Assembly: GCA_035315685.1 (NCBI GenBank)
Contig: DATFXR010000866.1
Span: 1 to 5,569 of the forward strand
Length of the DNA: 5,569 nt
Source: QHWK01 sp035315685
GTDB lineage: Bacteria; Acidobacteriota; Vicinamibacteria; Vicinamibacterales; CAVVIG01
Direction of reading: 5' to 3'
Both the position numbers and the translations under genes were made by a program. The number at the start of each line of letters is the position of its first letter. The first letter of the stretch is position 1. A model generated the notes under the pieces. That model did not search any database and was not told the DNA's origin. It was given only the letters and a program-made list of their open reading frames with translations. Positions 1 through 5,569 of this stretch are shown here, piece by piece.

Positions 1-2040
1 TTCGCGGTTCGCGGCATCATGAAGTCGACCGGTCTCACCAGCGCATTCGGCGGCAACCTCGCCATCATGGACATCTACGCGGCGCAGAAGATGTTCGGCC
101 GTGGCCGGAAGTTCGATCGCATCGACCTCGCCGTGAAGCCGGGTCATACGCTCGGCGGGGCCGAGCGCGAGATCGCCGCGCTCGTCGGTCCCGGCTTCCA
201 GGTCGAGCCGCCGTCCGGTCGCGGCCAGCAGTTCGAGTCGATGCTCGCCGCCTACTCGATGATGGTGAACATCTCGAGCGCGTTCGCGCTGTTCATCGGC
301 ATGTTCATCATCTACAACGCGTTCGCGATCGCGGTGACACAGCGCCGATCGGAGATCGGCGTCCTGCGCGCGCTCGGCGCGACCCGCCGCCAGATCCGCT
401 GGCTGTTTCTCGGCGAAAGCGCGGTGACCGGCTTGATCGGATCGATCGGCGGCGTCGCGTTCGGTCTCCTCATCGCGCACGCGATCGCCGCGTCGATCGG
501 GACGCTGATCGCCGACGTCTACGGCGTCGCGCAGCACACCGACGAGATTGCCAACAACCCGATGCTGCTCGCGGCCGCGCTGGTTCTCGGCGTCGCGACG
601 AGCATGATCGCGGCGAGCGTCCCGGCGCGCAATGCCGCCCGCGTGGATCCCGTTCAGGCGCTGCAGAAGGGCAAATATCAGGTGCTGTCAGCCGGCGAGA
701 GCCGGCTGCGGGTGGCCGTCGCGGCGATTCTCGGCGCTGTCTCGATCGCATGCCTGGCCATCGGTGGCCCGCGGCCGGTCTTCTACGTCGGCTACGCGCT
801 GGCGATTGCCGCCTCTCTGTTCCTTGCGCCGCTGCTCTCGCTCGCGCTGGCGCAGGCGGTCCGGCCGCTGTTGAAATTCGTCCGGCCGGTCGAAGGGGCG
901 CTGGCCGCCGACAGCCTGATCCAGGCGCCGCGCCGGACGTCGGCGAGCGTCGCCGCGCTGATGCTGTCGCTCGCGCTGGTGGTCGCGTTTGCCGGCATGG
1001 CGCGAGCAAGCTACGCATCGGTGATCGACTGGATGGATGCGACGCTCAATCCCGATCTGTTCGTGACGCCGTCCCAGAGCATCGTGATTCGCACGATCAG
1101 GTTCCCCGCGGAGATGGGTCCGCAGATCGCCGCCGTGCCGGGTGTCGAGCGCGTGCAGCTGGTTCGCGACGGCCGGATCGTGTTTCGCAAAACGCCGGTG
1201 ATGCTCGTCGCCGTCGAGACGCGAAGCATTCAGCAGACGGTCGGACGGCCGCCTGTCGAAGGGAACGCCCGGGAGATGTACGACAAGACCGCCGCCGGCG
1301 AAGGCGTGATGGTGTCGGACAACCTCGCGAAGCTCCAGGATCTGCATGCCGGCCAGATCATCGAGATCCCGTCGCCGACCGGCCTGATCAGGCTGCCCAT
1401 CGCCGGCGTCGTCGTCGACTACTCGGATCAGCAGGGCACGATCCTCATGGATCGGTCGCTCTTCATCGAGCACTGGAACGACGACTCGGTGAACGTTTTC
1501 CGCGTCTACGTCGCGCGCGGTGCGAACGTCGCCGACGTGCGGCAGCGCATTCTCGAGCGCTTCTCGAGCCAGCGACAGCTGTTCGTGTTCACGAATGCGG
1601 AGTTGAAAGGCTACATCATCAGGATTACCGATCAGTGGTTCGGGCTGACGTCGGTTCAGATCGCCGTCGCCGTGCTGGTCGCGATTCTCGGCATCGTCAA
1701 TACGCTAACCGTGTCGATCACCGATCGCCGGCGCGAGCTCGGTGTCCTCCGCGCGGTCGGCGGGCTGCATCGTCAGATTCGCCGCACCGTGTGGATCGAA
1801 GCGCTCGCGATCGGCACCATCGGCCTCGTGCTCGGCTTCCTCCTCGGTGCCGTGAATCTGTACTACACGCTCGAAGTGGCGCGGCGCGACATCGGCGGCT
1901 TCGCACTCGACTATTTGCTGCCGCTGCCGACGATGGCCGCCATGGTGCCAACGATGCTCGGGGCAGCGTTCATTGCGGCGCTCTGGCCGGCGGAGGCCGC
2001 CGTTCACGGCTCGCTGGTGGAGGCGCTCGAGTATGAGTGA
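1..2040 (+). CDS. ABC transporter permease with two FtsX domains (5' end missing)
   Basis: The frame is open from the first base, so the gene starts upstream; the ATG at 19 lies inside the protein and is not the start. About 679 residues are visible. Counted from the Met at nt 19, residues 1-80 look like the end of a MacB-type periplasmic domain. The first FtsX domain (about 84-216) has three membrane segments (about 84-107, 134-158, 182-203) and the cytoplasmic signature RRSEIGVLRALG. Three central membrane segments follow (about 232-249, 253-280, 310-330), then a second periplasmic domain (about 331-540). The second FtsX domain (about 545-668) repeats the signature as RRRELGVLRAVG. With one N-terminal segment presumed upstream this is a 10-segment permease, as in the YbbP/BceB type of type VII ABC systems, which move lipophilic cargo or transmit mechanical force rather than form a channel. 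Cargo is unknown. The partner ATPase is not in the window. It overlaps the next gene by 8 nt. Confidence 0.9.
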   Translation, partial: FAVRGIMKSTGLTSAFGGNLAIMDIYAAQKMFGRGRKFDRIDLAVKPGHTLGGAEREIAALVGPGFQVEPPSGRGQQFESMLAAYSMMVNISSAFALFIGMFIIYNAFAIAVTQRRSEIGVLRALGATRRQIRWLFLGESAVTGLIGSIGGVAFGLLIAHAIAASIGTLIADVYGVAQHTDEIANNPMLLAAALVLGVATSMIAASVPARNAARVDPVQALQKGKYQVLSAGESRLRVAVAAILGAVSIACLAIGGPRPVFYVGYALAIAASLFLAPLLSLALAQAVRPLLKFVRPVEGALAADSLIQAPRRTSASVAALMLSLALVVAFAGMARASYASVIDWMDATLNPDLFVTPSQSIVIRTIRFPAEMGPQIAAVPGVERVQLVRDGRIVFRKTPVMLVAVETRSIQQTVGRPPVEGNAREMYDKTAAGEGVMVSDNLAKLQDLHAGQIIEIPSPTGLIRLPIAGVVVDYSDQQGTILMDRSLFIEHWNDDSVNVFRVYVARGANVADVRQRILERFSSQRQLFVFTNAELKGYIIRITDQWFGLTSVQIAVAVLVAILGIVNTLTVSITDRRRELGVLRAVGGLHRQIRRTVWIEALAIGTIGLVLGFLLGAVNLYYTLEVARRDIGGFALDYLLPLPTMAAMVPTMLGAAFIAALWPAEAAVHGSLVEALEYE
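2019..2023 (+). promoter_or_regulatory. Shine-Dalgarno GGAGG for the LolA-like gene
   Basis: GGAGG lies within the last codons of the permease gene, nine bases before the ATG at 2033. It supports that ATG, which overlaps the permease stop (ATGAGTGA), as the true start, and thus translation of the repeat that follows. The later in-frame ATG at 2111 has only the weak GGCAGG of the repeat itself upstream. Confidence 0.6.
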
Positions 2041-2860
2041 GAGTCGGGCAGGTCGGGCGGGTCCGACAGGTCGGACAGGTCGGGCAGGTCAGGCAGGGCG
2101 GGCAGGTCGAATGCTGCTTGTCGTTGCGATCGCTGTCTCGTCGTCCCATGTGCGCGCGGCCGACAACGCGCGGCAGATTGTCGAAGAGGCGCAAAAGCGG
2201 ACCGACGCGAAGTCGCAGCGCTACGAAGGGCTGTTACAGGTGTTCGACGCGAAGGGCAAAATCAGCGACAAGCGGTGGACGTTCGAGCGGTTCGGCTCGC
2301 ACGGGCGGAGCAAGACCGTGCTTCGCTTCACGGCGCCTGCCGAGGTGAAAGGCGTCGCGCTGCTCGTCGTCAACCATCCCGACCGCGCGTCGGATCAATG
2401 GATGTGGACGCCGGCCATCGAACGGGATCGCCGCATTGCGCTGCAGGATCGCTCGACGCGTTTCTTCGGCACCGACTTCAGCTTCGAGGATCTCGAAGAG
2501 CGCGACGTCGATCAGTTCGACTACACGCTCGCCGGCGACGACACCATCGACGGCGTCGCGTGCTGGAAGATCCAATCCACGCCGCGCGAATCGAAGTCGT
2601 CGCAGTACACGCGATCGATCGTCTGGGTTCGCAAGGACAACTACGCGTTCGCGCGCATCGAGAACTACAGCAAGGATCAGCTCGTCCGGCGGCTCAGCTA
2701 CTCCGACATCCAGAACATTCAGGGCATCTGGACCGCCCGTCAGCTCGAGATGAGCGACGTCAAGCGGGGCAGCCGCACCCGACTCACGCTCGACAGGCTC
2801 GAATACGACGTGCCGCTCAAGGACGAAGACTTCACGCTGCAGGCGATCCGGCGGCAGTGA
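2033..2860 (+). CDS. LolA-like outer membrane lipoprotein-sorting protein
   Basis: This is a predicted secreted periplasmic protein of 275 residues from the ATG at 2033. Residues 1-26 are an Arg/Ala/Gly repeat tract. A hydrophobic signal segment starts at Met27 (MLLVVAIAVSSSHVRA) with likely cleavage after Ala42. No lipobox Cys is seen, so it should be soluble. The mature part resembles the LolA_like family (PF17131, annotated 'outer membrane lipoprotein-sorting protein'): RYEGLLQV near the N-terminus, the W-M-W-T-P strand (123-127), the characteristic FGTDFSFEDL stretch (145-154), and alternating beta strands to the C-terminus. LolA-fold proteins carry acyl chains in a half-barrel, so a periplasmic carrier between the permease and the barrel is the natural inference. 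The start is either 2033 (good Shine-Dalgarno, overlap with the permease stop) or 2111 (conventional short signal peptide); I prefer 2033, moderately. Family assignment comes from motif recognition, not a search. Confidence 0.85.
   Translation: MSESRAGRAGPTGRTGRAGQAGRAGRMLLVVAIAVSSSHVRAADNARQIVEEAQKRTDAKSQRYEGLLQVFDAKGKISDKRWTFERFGSHGRSKTVLRFTAPAEVKGVALLVVNHPDRASDQWMWTPAIERDRRIALQDRSTRFFGTDFSFEDLEERDVDQFDYTLAGDDTIDGVACWKIQSTPRESKSSQYTRSIVWVRKDNYAFARIENYSKDQLVRRLSYSDIQNIQGIWTARQLEMSDVKRGSRTRLTLDRLEYDVPLKDEDFTLQAIRRQ
2047..2109 (+). repeat. 9-bp tandem repeat, array 1 (about 7 units)
   Basis: Seven consecutive 9-bp units read GGCAGGTCG, GGCGGGTCC, GACAGGTCG, GACAGGTCG, GGCAGGTCA, GGCAGGGCG and GGCAGGTCG. 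The array ends one base before the ATG at 2111. If translated from 2033 it encodes a degenerate Arg-Ala/Thr-Gly tripeptide repeat. It shares an exact 17-base match (2078-2094) with array 2 at 2876-2892. Confidence 0.9.
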
Positions 2861-4203
2861 CTCCGGGGGCGGGTGGGTCGGGCAGGTCAGGCGGGTCTGG
2901 CAGGCCTGGTGGGTCGGGCAGGTCGGACTGGCCAGGCGGCTCTCGCGAGTCACGCCGGCCGCGGCCGCCTGGGTGGCTGACCTTGGCGTCCTTTGTTGCC
3001 CTTCTTTCCTTGTCCCCGAAGGCAGCTGCGCAGACGCTGACGCAACGCGGCTTCGTCGATGGCAGCGTCGTGCTGTTTCCGCAGGAGGCGCTCAACGACT
3101 CCACGCAAGCCGTCGCCGACCTGCTGGCGCGCGAAGAAGTGTTCTTCAAGCCGGCGACCTGGCTGCAATTCGGAGCGGGACTCGACGCCCGCGCGAACTC
3201 GCACGATCAGGTCGAGGACTCATGGCGACTGGACTTTACCGACCGCGGTATGCTGCGGCCGCGCCTTGCCGTCCGCCGGCTGTCGGCAACATTCACGCGC
3301 GGACCGCTGACGATCGATGCCGGCAAGCAGTTCATCCGCTGGGGCAAGACCGACGTCCTCACGCCGACCGATCGGTTCGCGCCGCGCGACTTCCTCAACG
3401 TCGTCGATGCGGAGTTCATCGGTGTGACTGGTCTTCGCGGCGTGGTGCTGGTCGGCGCGGAGACATTTGAAGCGGTCTGGCTCCCGCGGTTCACACCCAG
3501 CCGCGTCCCGCTGATCGATCAGCGATGGACCGTCGTTCCAGCCGCGGCGGCAAACATCCCGCTCGTCGACGGCGGCGCGATTTTTCCCGACGCGTCGCAG
3601 ACCGGCGTGCGGTGGGGCCACACCGGCGCCGGCTTCGAGTACTCGCTGTCGTTCTTCGACGGCTTCAACCACCTGCCGAACTTCGACGTCGCGGTGGAAC
3701 CGGCGCCGCCGTCCGCCGAGCTGACGCGGATCTATCCGTCGATGCGCATGTACGGCGGCGACACCGCAGTCCCGACCCGCCTCTTCACGTTGAAGGGTGA
3801 AGCGGCGTACTTCACGACCGCGTCTCCGGCCACCGATGAGTACGTCCTCTACGTGATACAGGTCGAGCGGCAGACCGGCGAGTGGGTGATCGTCGCTGGC
3901 TACGCGGGGGAAGTCGTGACGCTGCGCCGATCGACGCTGGACTTCGCACCCGATCGCGGGCTCACGAAGTCGATCGTCGCGCGCGTTTCGTACACGATCG
4001 GGCCGACACGAAGTGTCGCGTTCGAAAGCGCCATCCGCCAGAACGGTGCAGGGATGTACGCCAAGGGAGAGTATTCGCAGTCGCGGGGCGCCCATTGGCG
4101 CGCGACGATCAGCGGCGTCCTCATTCGCGGCGAGCCCGACGATTTCCTCGGCCAGTACCGGCTGAACTCGTATGTGAAAGGGGCGCTTCGGTATAGTTTC
4201 TAG
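2857..4203 (+). CDS. Outer-membrane beta-barrel protein (DUF1302-like porin)
   Basis: The product is a predicted outer-membrane barrel of 448 residues from GTG 2857, whose last two bases begin the TGA of the preceding gene (GTGA overlap). Between this GTG and the signal peptide there is no in-frame ATG or other GTG; TTG 2983 would remove the basic n-region (RRPRP). Residues 3-30 are a Gly/Ser/Arg tract encoded by the 9-bp repeat. The signal segment is about 40-58, with cleavage likely after AAA (56-58). The mature part is rich in alternating amphipathic strands, carries GKQFIRWGKTD (156-166) followed by a P-x-D pattern and RDFLNVVDAEF, and ends YVKGALRYSF with a terminal Phe, as expected for a BAM-recognised barrel. 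The G-K/R-Q-x-x-x-W-G-x-x-D pattern recalls DUF1302/alginate-export-like porins; this is a tentative family call. Position after the LolA-like gene suggests it is the outer-membrane end of the same transport route. Confidence 0.8.
   Translation: MTPGAGGSGRSGGSGRPGGSGRSDWPGGSRESRRPRPPGWLTLASFVALLSLSPKAAAQTLTQRGFVDGSVVLFPQEALNDSTQAVADLLAREEVFFKPATWLQFGAGLDARANSHDQVEDSWRLDFTDRGMLRPRLAVRRLSATFTRGPLTIDAGKQFIRWGKTDVLTPTDRFAPRDFLNVVDAEFIGVTGLRGVVLVGAETFEAVWLPRFTPSRVPLIDQRWTVVPAAAANIPLVDGGAIFPDASQTGVRWGHTGAGFEYSLSFFDGFNHLPNFDVAVEPAPPSAELTRIYPSMRMYGGDTAVPTRLFTLKGEAAYFTTASPATDEYVLYVIQVERQTGEWVIVAGYAGEVVTLRRSTLDFAPDRGLTKSIVARVSYTIGPTRSVAFESAIRQNGAGMYAKGEYSQSRGAHWRATISGVLIRGEPDDFLGQYRLNSYVKGALRYSF
2872..2934 (+). 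repeat. 9-bp tandem repeat, array 2 (about 7 units)
   Basis: Units are GGTGGGTCG, GGCAGGTCA, GGCGGGTCT, GGCAGGCCT, GGTGGGTCG, GGCAGGTCG and GACTGGCCA, with weaker resemblance on both flanks. The same 17 bases occur at 2872-2888 and 2908-2924, four units apart, which indicates internal duplication. Read from GTG 2857 it encodes Gly-(Arg/Gly)-(Ser/Pro) triplets, a different codon frame from array 1. Confidence 0.88.
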
Positions 4204-4256
4204 ACGCGCCTGCGGCCAGCCCTGACCGGCTGCGCTACGGTGAAGAATCACGCCGC

Positions 4257-5057
4257 ATGTTCGAGCCGCTGCTCCTTAACGCGCACAATCCCGGCCCGAT
4301 GACAGGCGACGGCAACAATACCTATCTCGTTGCCGACCGCGGGTCAGCTGTCCTCATCGACGCGGGCATTGGTCACCCGACGCATCTGCAGACGATCGCC
4401 GCCGCGCTGACCGAGAGGGGTGCGCAACTCCAGACGGTGCTGGTCACCCACGGTCATCGCGATCACGCCGAGGGCGCGCCCGCGCTCGCGGCTCGGTATC
4501 CCGCGACGACCTTCGCGAAGCTTCCGTGGCCGGAGGAGGACCACCGCTACGCGGTGGCGTGGCGGACGCTCGCCGACGGCGACGTCGTGACGGCAGGCGG
4601 AGCATCGCTGACCGCCCTACATACGCCTGGACACTCGCCAGACCATCTTGCGTTCTGGCACGAGCCGTCGCGCACGCTCTTGACCGGCGATCTCGTCGTC
4701 CGCGGCAGCAGCGTGATGATCCACTCGAGCCGCGGCGGCAACCTCGCGCAGTATCTCGCCTCGCTCGAGCGGCTGCTGGCACTCGAGCCGGCGCGACTGC
4801 TGCCGGCGCACGGTCCGGTGATCGACGATCCACGAGCGGTGATTTCCGGCTACATCTCGCATCGCCTGTTTCGTGAGCGCCAGGTCGAAGCGGCGCTCCG
4901 CGCCGGTCGTACGACCGTGGAGGCGATCGCCGAATCCATCTATGATGGTCTCGCGCCGGCCTTGATGCCGGCCGCGCACGAAAACGTGCGCGCGCACCTC
5001 GAAAAGCTGCAGTCGGAGGGACGTGCCTCGCACGCCGGCGGCCAGTGGCGGCCGTGA
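4257..5057 (+). CDS. MBL-fold metallohydrolase, LACTB2-like
   Basis: This is a complete 266-residue protein with the full metallo-beta-lactamase-fold metal site: THGHRDH (His65, His67, Asp69, His70), TPGHSPDH (His126), TGD (Asp145) and PAHG (His185), which should bind two zinc ions. The N-terminal NNTYLV and LIDAG strands are typical of the fold. Residues about 205-255 match the small C-terminal winged helix found in LACTB2-type proteins (HRLFRERQVEAAL, then a helix with EAIAESIY). No signal peptide is seen, so it is cytoplasmic. Human LACTB2 is an endoribonuclease, but bacterial relatives are mostly annotated only as hydrolases; the substrate cannot be read from the sequence. The start ATG has only a weak upstream GGTGA 13 bases away. 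It follows the barrel gene by 53 bp and precedes the peptidase gene by 19 bp. Confidence 0.92.
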   Translation: MFEPLLLNAHNPGPMTGDGNNTYLVADRGSAVLIDAGIGHPTHLQTIAAALTERGAQLQTVLVTHGHRDHAEGAPALAARYPATTFAKLPWPEEDHRYAVAWRTLADGDVVTAGGASLTALHTPGHSPDHLAFWHEPSRTLLTGDLVVRGSSVMIHSSRGGNLAQYLASLERLLALEPARLLPAHGPVIDDPRAVISGYISHRLFRERQVEAALRAGRTTVEAIAESIYDGLAPALMPAAHENVRAHLEKLQSEGRASHAGGQWRP

Positions 5058-5068
5058 CCCCCGTCAAC

Positions 5069-5072
5069 GGAG
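5069..5072 (+). promoter_or_regulatory. Shine-Dalgarno GGAG for the M20 peptidase gene
   Basis: GGAG sits four bases before the ATG at 5077, slightly close but plausible. It supports ATG 5077 as the start in the 19-bp gap after the hydrolase gene. Confidence 0.5.
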
Positions 5073-5076
5073 CGTT

Positions 5077-5569
5077 ATGGACAACGTCATCGATTTCATC
5101 AACCTCAATCGCGAGCGGTATCTCGACGAGCTGAAGGCGTTTCTCGCGATCCCCAGCATCAGCGCGCTGGCGCAGCACGCCGGCGACGTCAAACGGTGCG
5201 CCCAGTGGTGCGCCGAGGAGATGCGCCGGATCGGCCTGCAGAACGTCCGGCTGATCGACACGCCCGGCAATCCGGTCGTGTATGGCGACTGGCTCGGGGC
5301 AGCAGGCGCGCCGACGATGCTCTTTTACGGCCACTACGACGTGCAGCCGGTCGATCCGCTCGACCTCTGGGAATCGCCGCCCTTCGAGGCGACGATCCGC
5401 GACGGCGAGATCTACGCGCGCGGATCCGCCGACGACAAAGGACAGGTGTTCATGCACTTCAAGGCGATCGAGGCGCACCTGAAGCAGGCGGGCAGACTGC
5501 CGGTCAACATCAAGATCATCCTCGAAGGAGAAGAAGAGGTCGGCAGCGTCAACCTCGACAACTTCATCC
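5077..5569 (+). CDS. M20-family metallopeptidase, dipeptidase-like (3' end missing)
   Basis: The frame stays open to the window end, giving 164 N-terminal residues of a family whose members are usually about 450 long. It has the M20 catalytic motifs in order: YGHYDVQP (metal ligand His86, catalytic-support Asp88), ARGSADDKGQ (bridging Asp119) and EGEEEVGS (probable general base Glu153 and metal ligand Glu154). The W-x-S-P-P-F segment (99-103) and HYDVQP place it with the dipeptidase/carnosinase-like branch of M20 (CNDP2-like), rather than with ArgE or DapE; the precise substrate is unknown. It has no signal peptide, so it is expected in the cytoplasm, hydrolysing short peptides. The lid and dimerisation domain and the final His ligand lie beyond the window. 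The 19-bp spacing to the hydrolase gene indicates co-transcription. Confidence 0.92.
   Translation, partial: MDNVIDFINLNRERYLDELKAFLAIPSISALAQHAGDVKRCAQWCAEEMRRIGLQNVRLIDTPGNPVVYGDWLGAAGAPTMLFYGHYDVQPVDPLDLWESPPFEATIRDGEIYARGSADDKGQVFMHFKAIEAHLKQAGRLPVNIKIILEGEEEVGSVNLDNFI

Noticed and set aside
19..21. ATG 19 as the start of the permease gene.
   Set aside because: The frame is open to the window edge and the protein begins mid-domain; family members have an N-terminal membrane segment and more periplasmic domain upstream.
2275..2856. The open frame upstream of the barrel gene, which would give a 642-residue protein from ATG 2275.
   Set aside because: This part overlaps the LolA-like gene in another frame and yields an Arg-rich low-complexity product typical of a shadow frame in high-GC DNA. 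The barrel's own signal peptide begins much later.
2047..2934. CRISPR array or direct-repeat attachment sites.
   Set aside because: The units are 9 bp, contiguous and degenerate, with no spacers, and no integrase or Cas gene is nearby.
2947..2982. Twin-arginine (Tat) signal in the barrel protein (SRRPRPP before the hydrophobic core).
   Set aside because: The residues after the arginine pair do not fit the S-R-R-x-F-L-K pattern, and outer-membrane barrels use the Sec route.
4192..4197. TATAGT as a -10 box for the hydrolase gene.
   Set aside because: It encodes the C-terminal Tyr-Ser of the barrel, and no TTGACA-like sequence lies 16-18 bases upstream.
4204..4256. A possible terminator in the gap between barrel and hydrolase genes (GCCAG ... 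CCGGC imperfect stem near 4213-4230).
   Set aside because: The stem is short with a mismatch and has no T-run after it. The gap holds nothing else I can support.
3220..5478. Long minus-strand open frames (for example 3220-4251 and 4444-5478).
   Set aside because: They lie opposite well-supported genes, their products are Arg/His/Asp-rich without recognisable motifs, and such antisense frames are common at this GC content.

Overview
The window is high-GC bacterial DNA, roughly two thirds G+C by eye, densely packed with five genes all on the + strand. Codon use is strongly G/C-ending throughout. There are no RNA genes, CRISPR arrays or insertion sequences. The gene content (duplicated FtsX-type ABC permease, LolA-like protein, outer-membrane barrel, M20 dipeptidase) indicates a Gram-negative bacterium. 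The style, and the short G-rich intergenic repeats, recall soil Acidobacteriota such as Vicinamibacteria. That placement is an impression, not something proven by the sequence.

Region 1 (nt 1-4203) is a tightly coupled three-gene envelope operon. It begins with the 3' part of a large FtsX/MacB-family ABC permease. Next is a secreted LolA-like 'outer membrane lipoprotein-sorting' protein, and last an outer-membrane beta-barrel protein. Each downstream gene starts inside the stop codon region of the one before (ATGAGTGA and GTGA overlaps). Together they could form an inner membrane - periplasm - outer membrane route for a lipid, lipoprotein or other hydrophobic cargo. The ATPase subunit is not in the window and may lie upstream.

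The most unusual feature is a degenerate 9-bp tandem repeat, consensus GGCAGGTCG, with about seven units at each of two places (2047-2109 and 2872-2934). Each array lies just after an overlapping start codon and just before the signal peptide of a secreted protein. The two arrays are read in different codon frames, giving (Arg-Ala-Gly)n in one protein and (Gly-Arg/Gly-Ser)n in the other. This suggests a DNA-level repeat that inserts at gene junctions, not a conserved protein motif.

Region 2 (nt 4257-5569) holds a metallo-beta-lactamase-fold hydrolase of the LACTB2-like type and, 19 nt downstream, the 5' part of an M20-family metallopeptidase (dipeptidase-like) cut by the window end. These look like ordinary housekeeping or catabolic hydrolases. 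A 53-bp gap without a clear terminator or promoter separates them from region 1, so they may or may not share its transcript.
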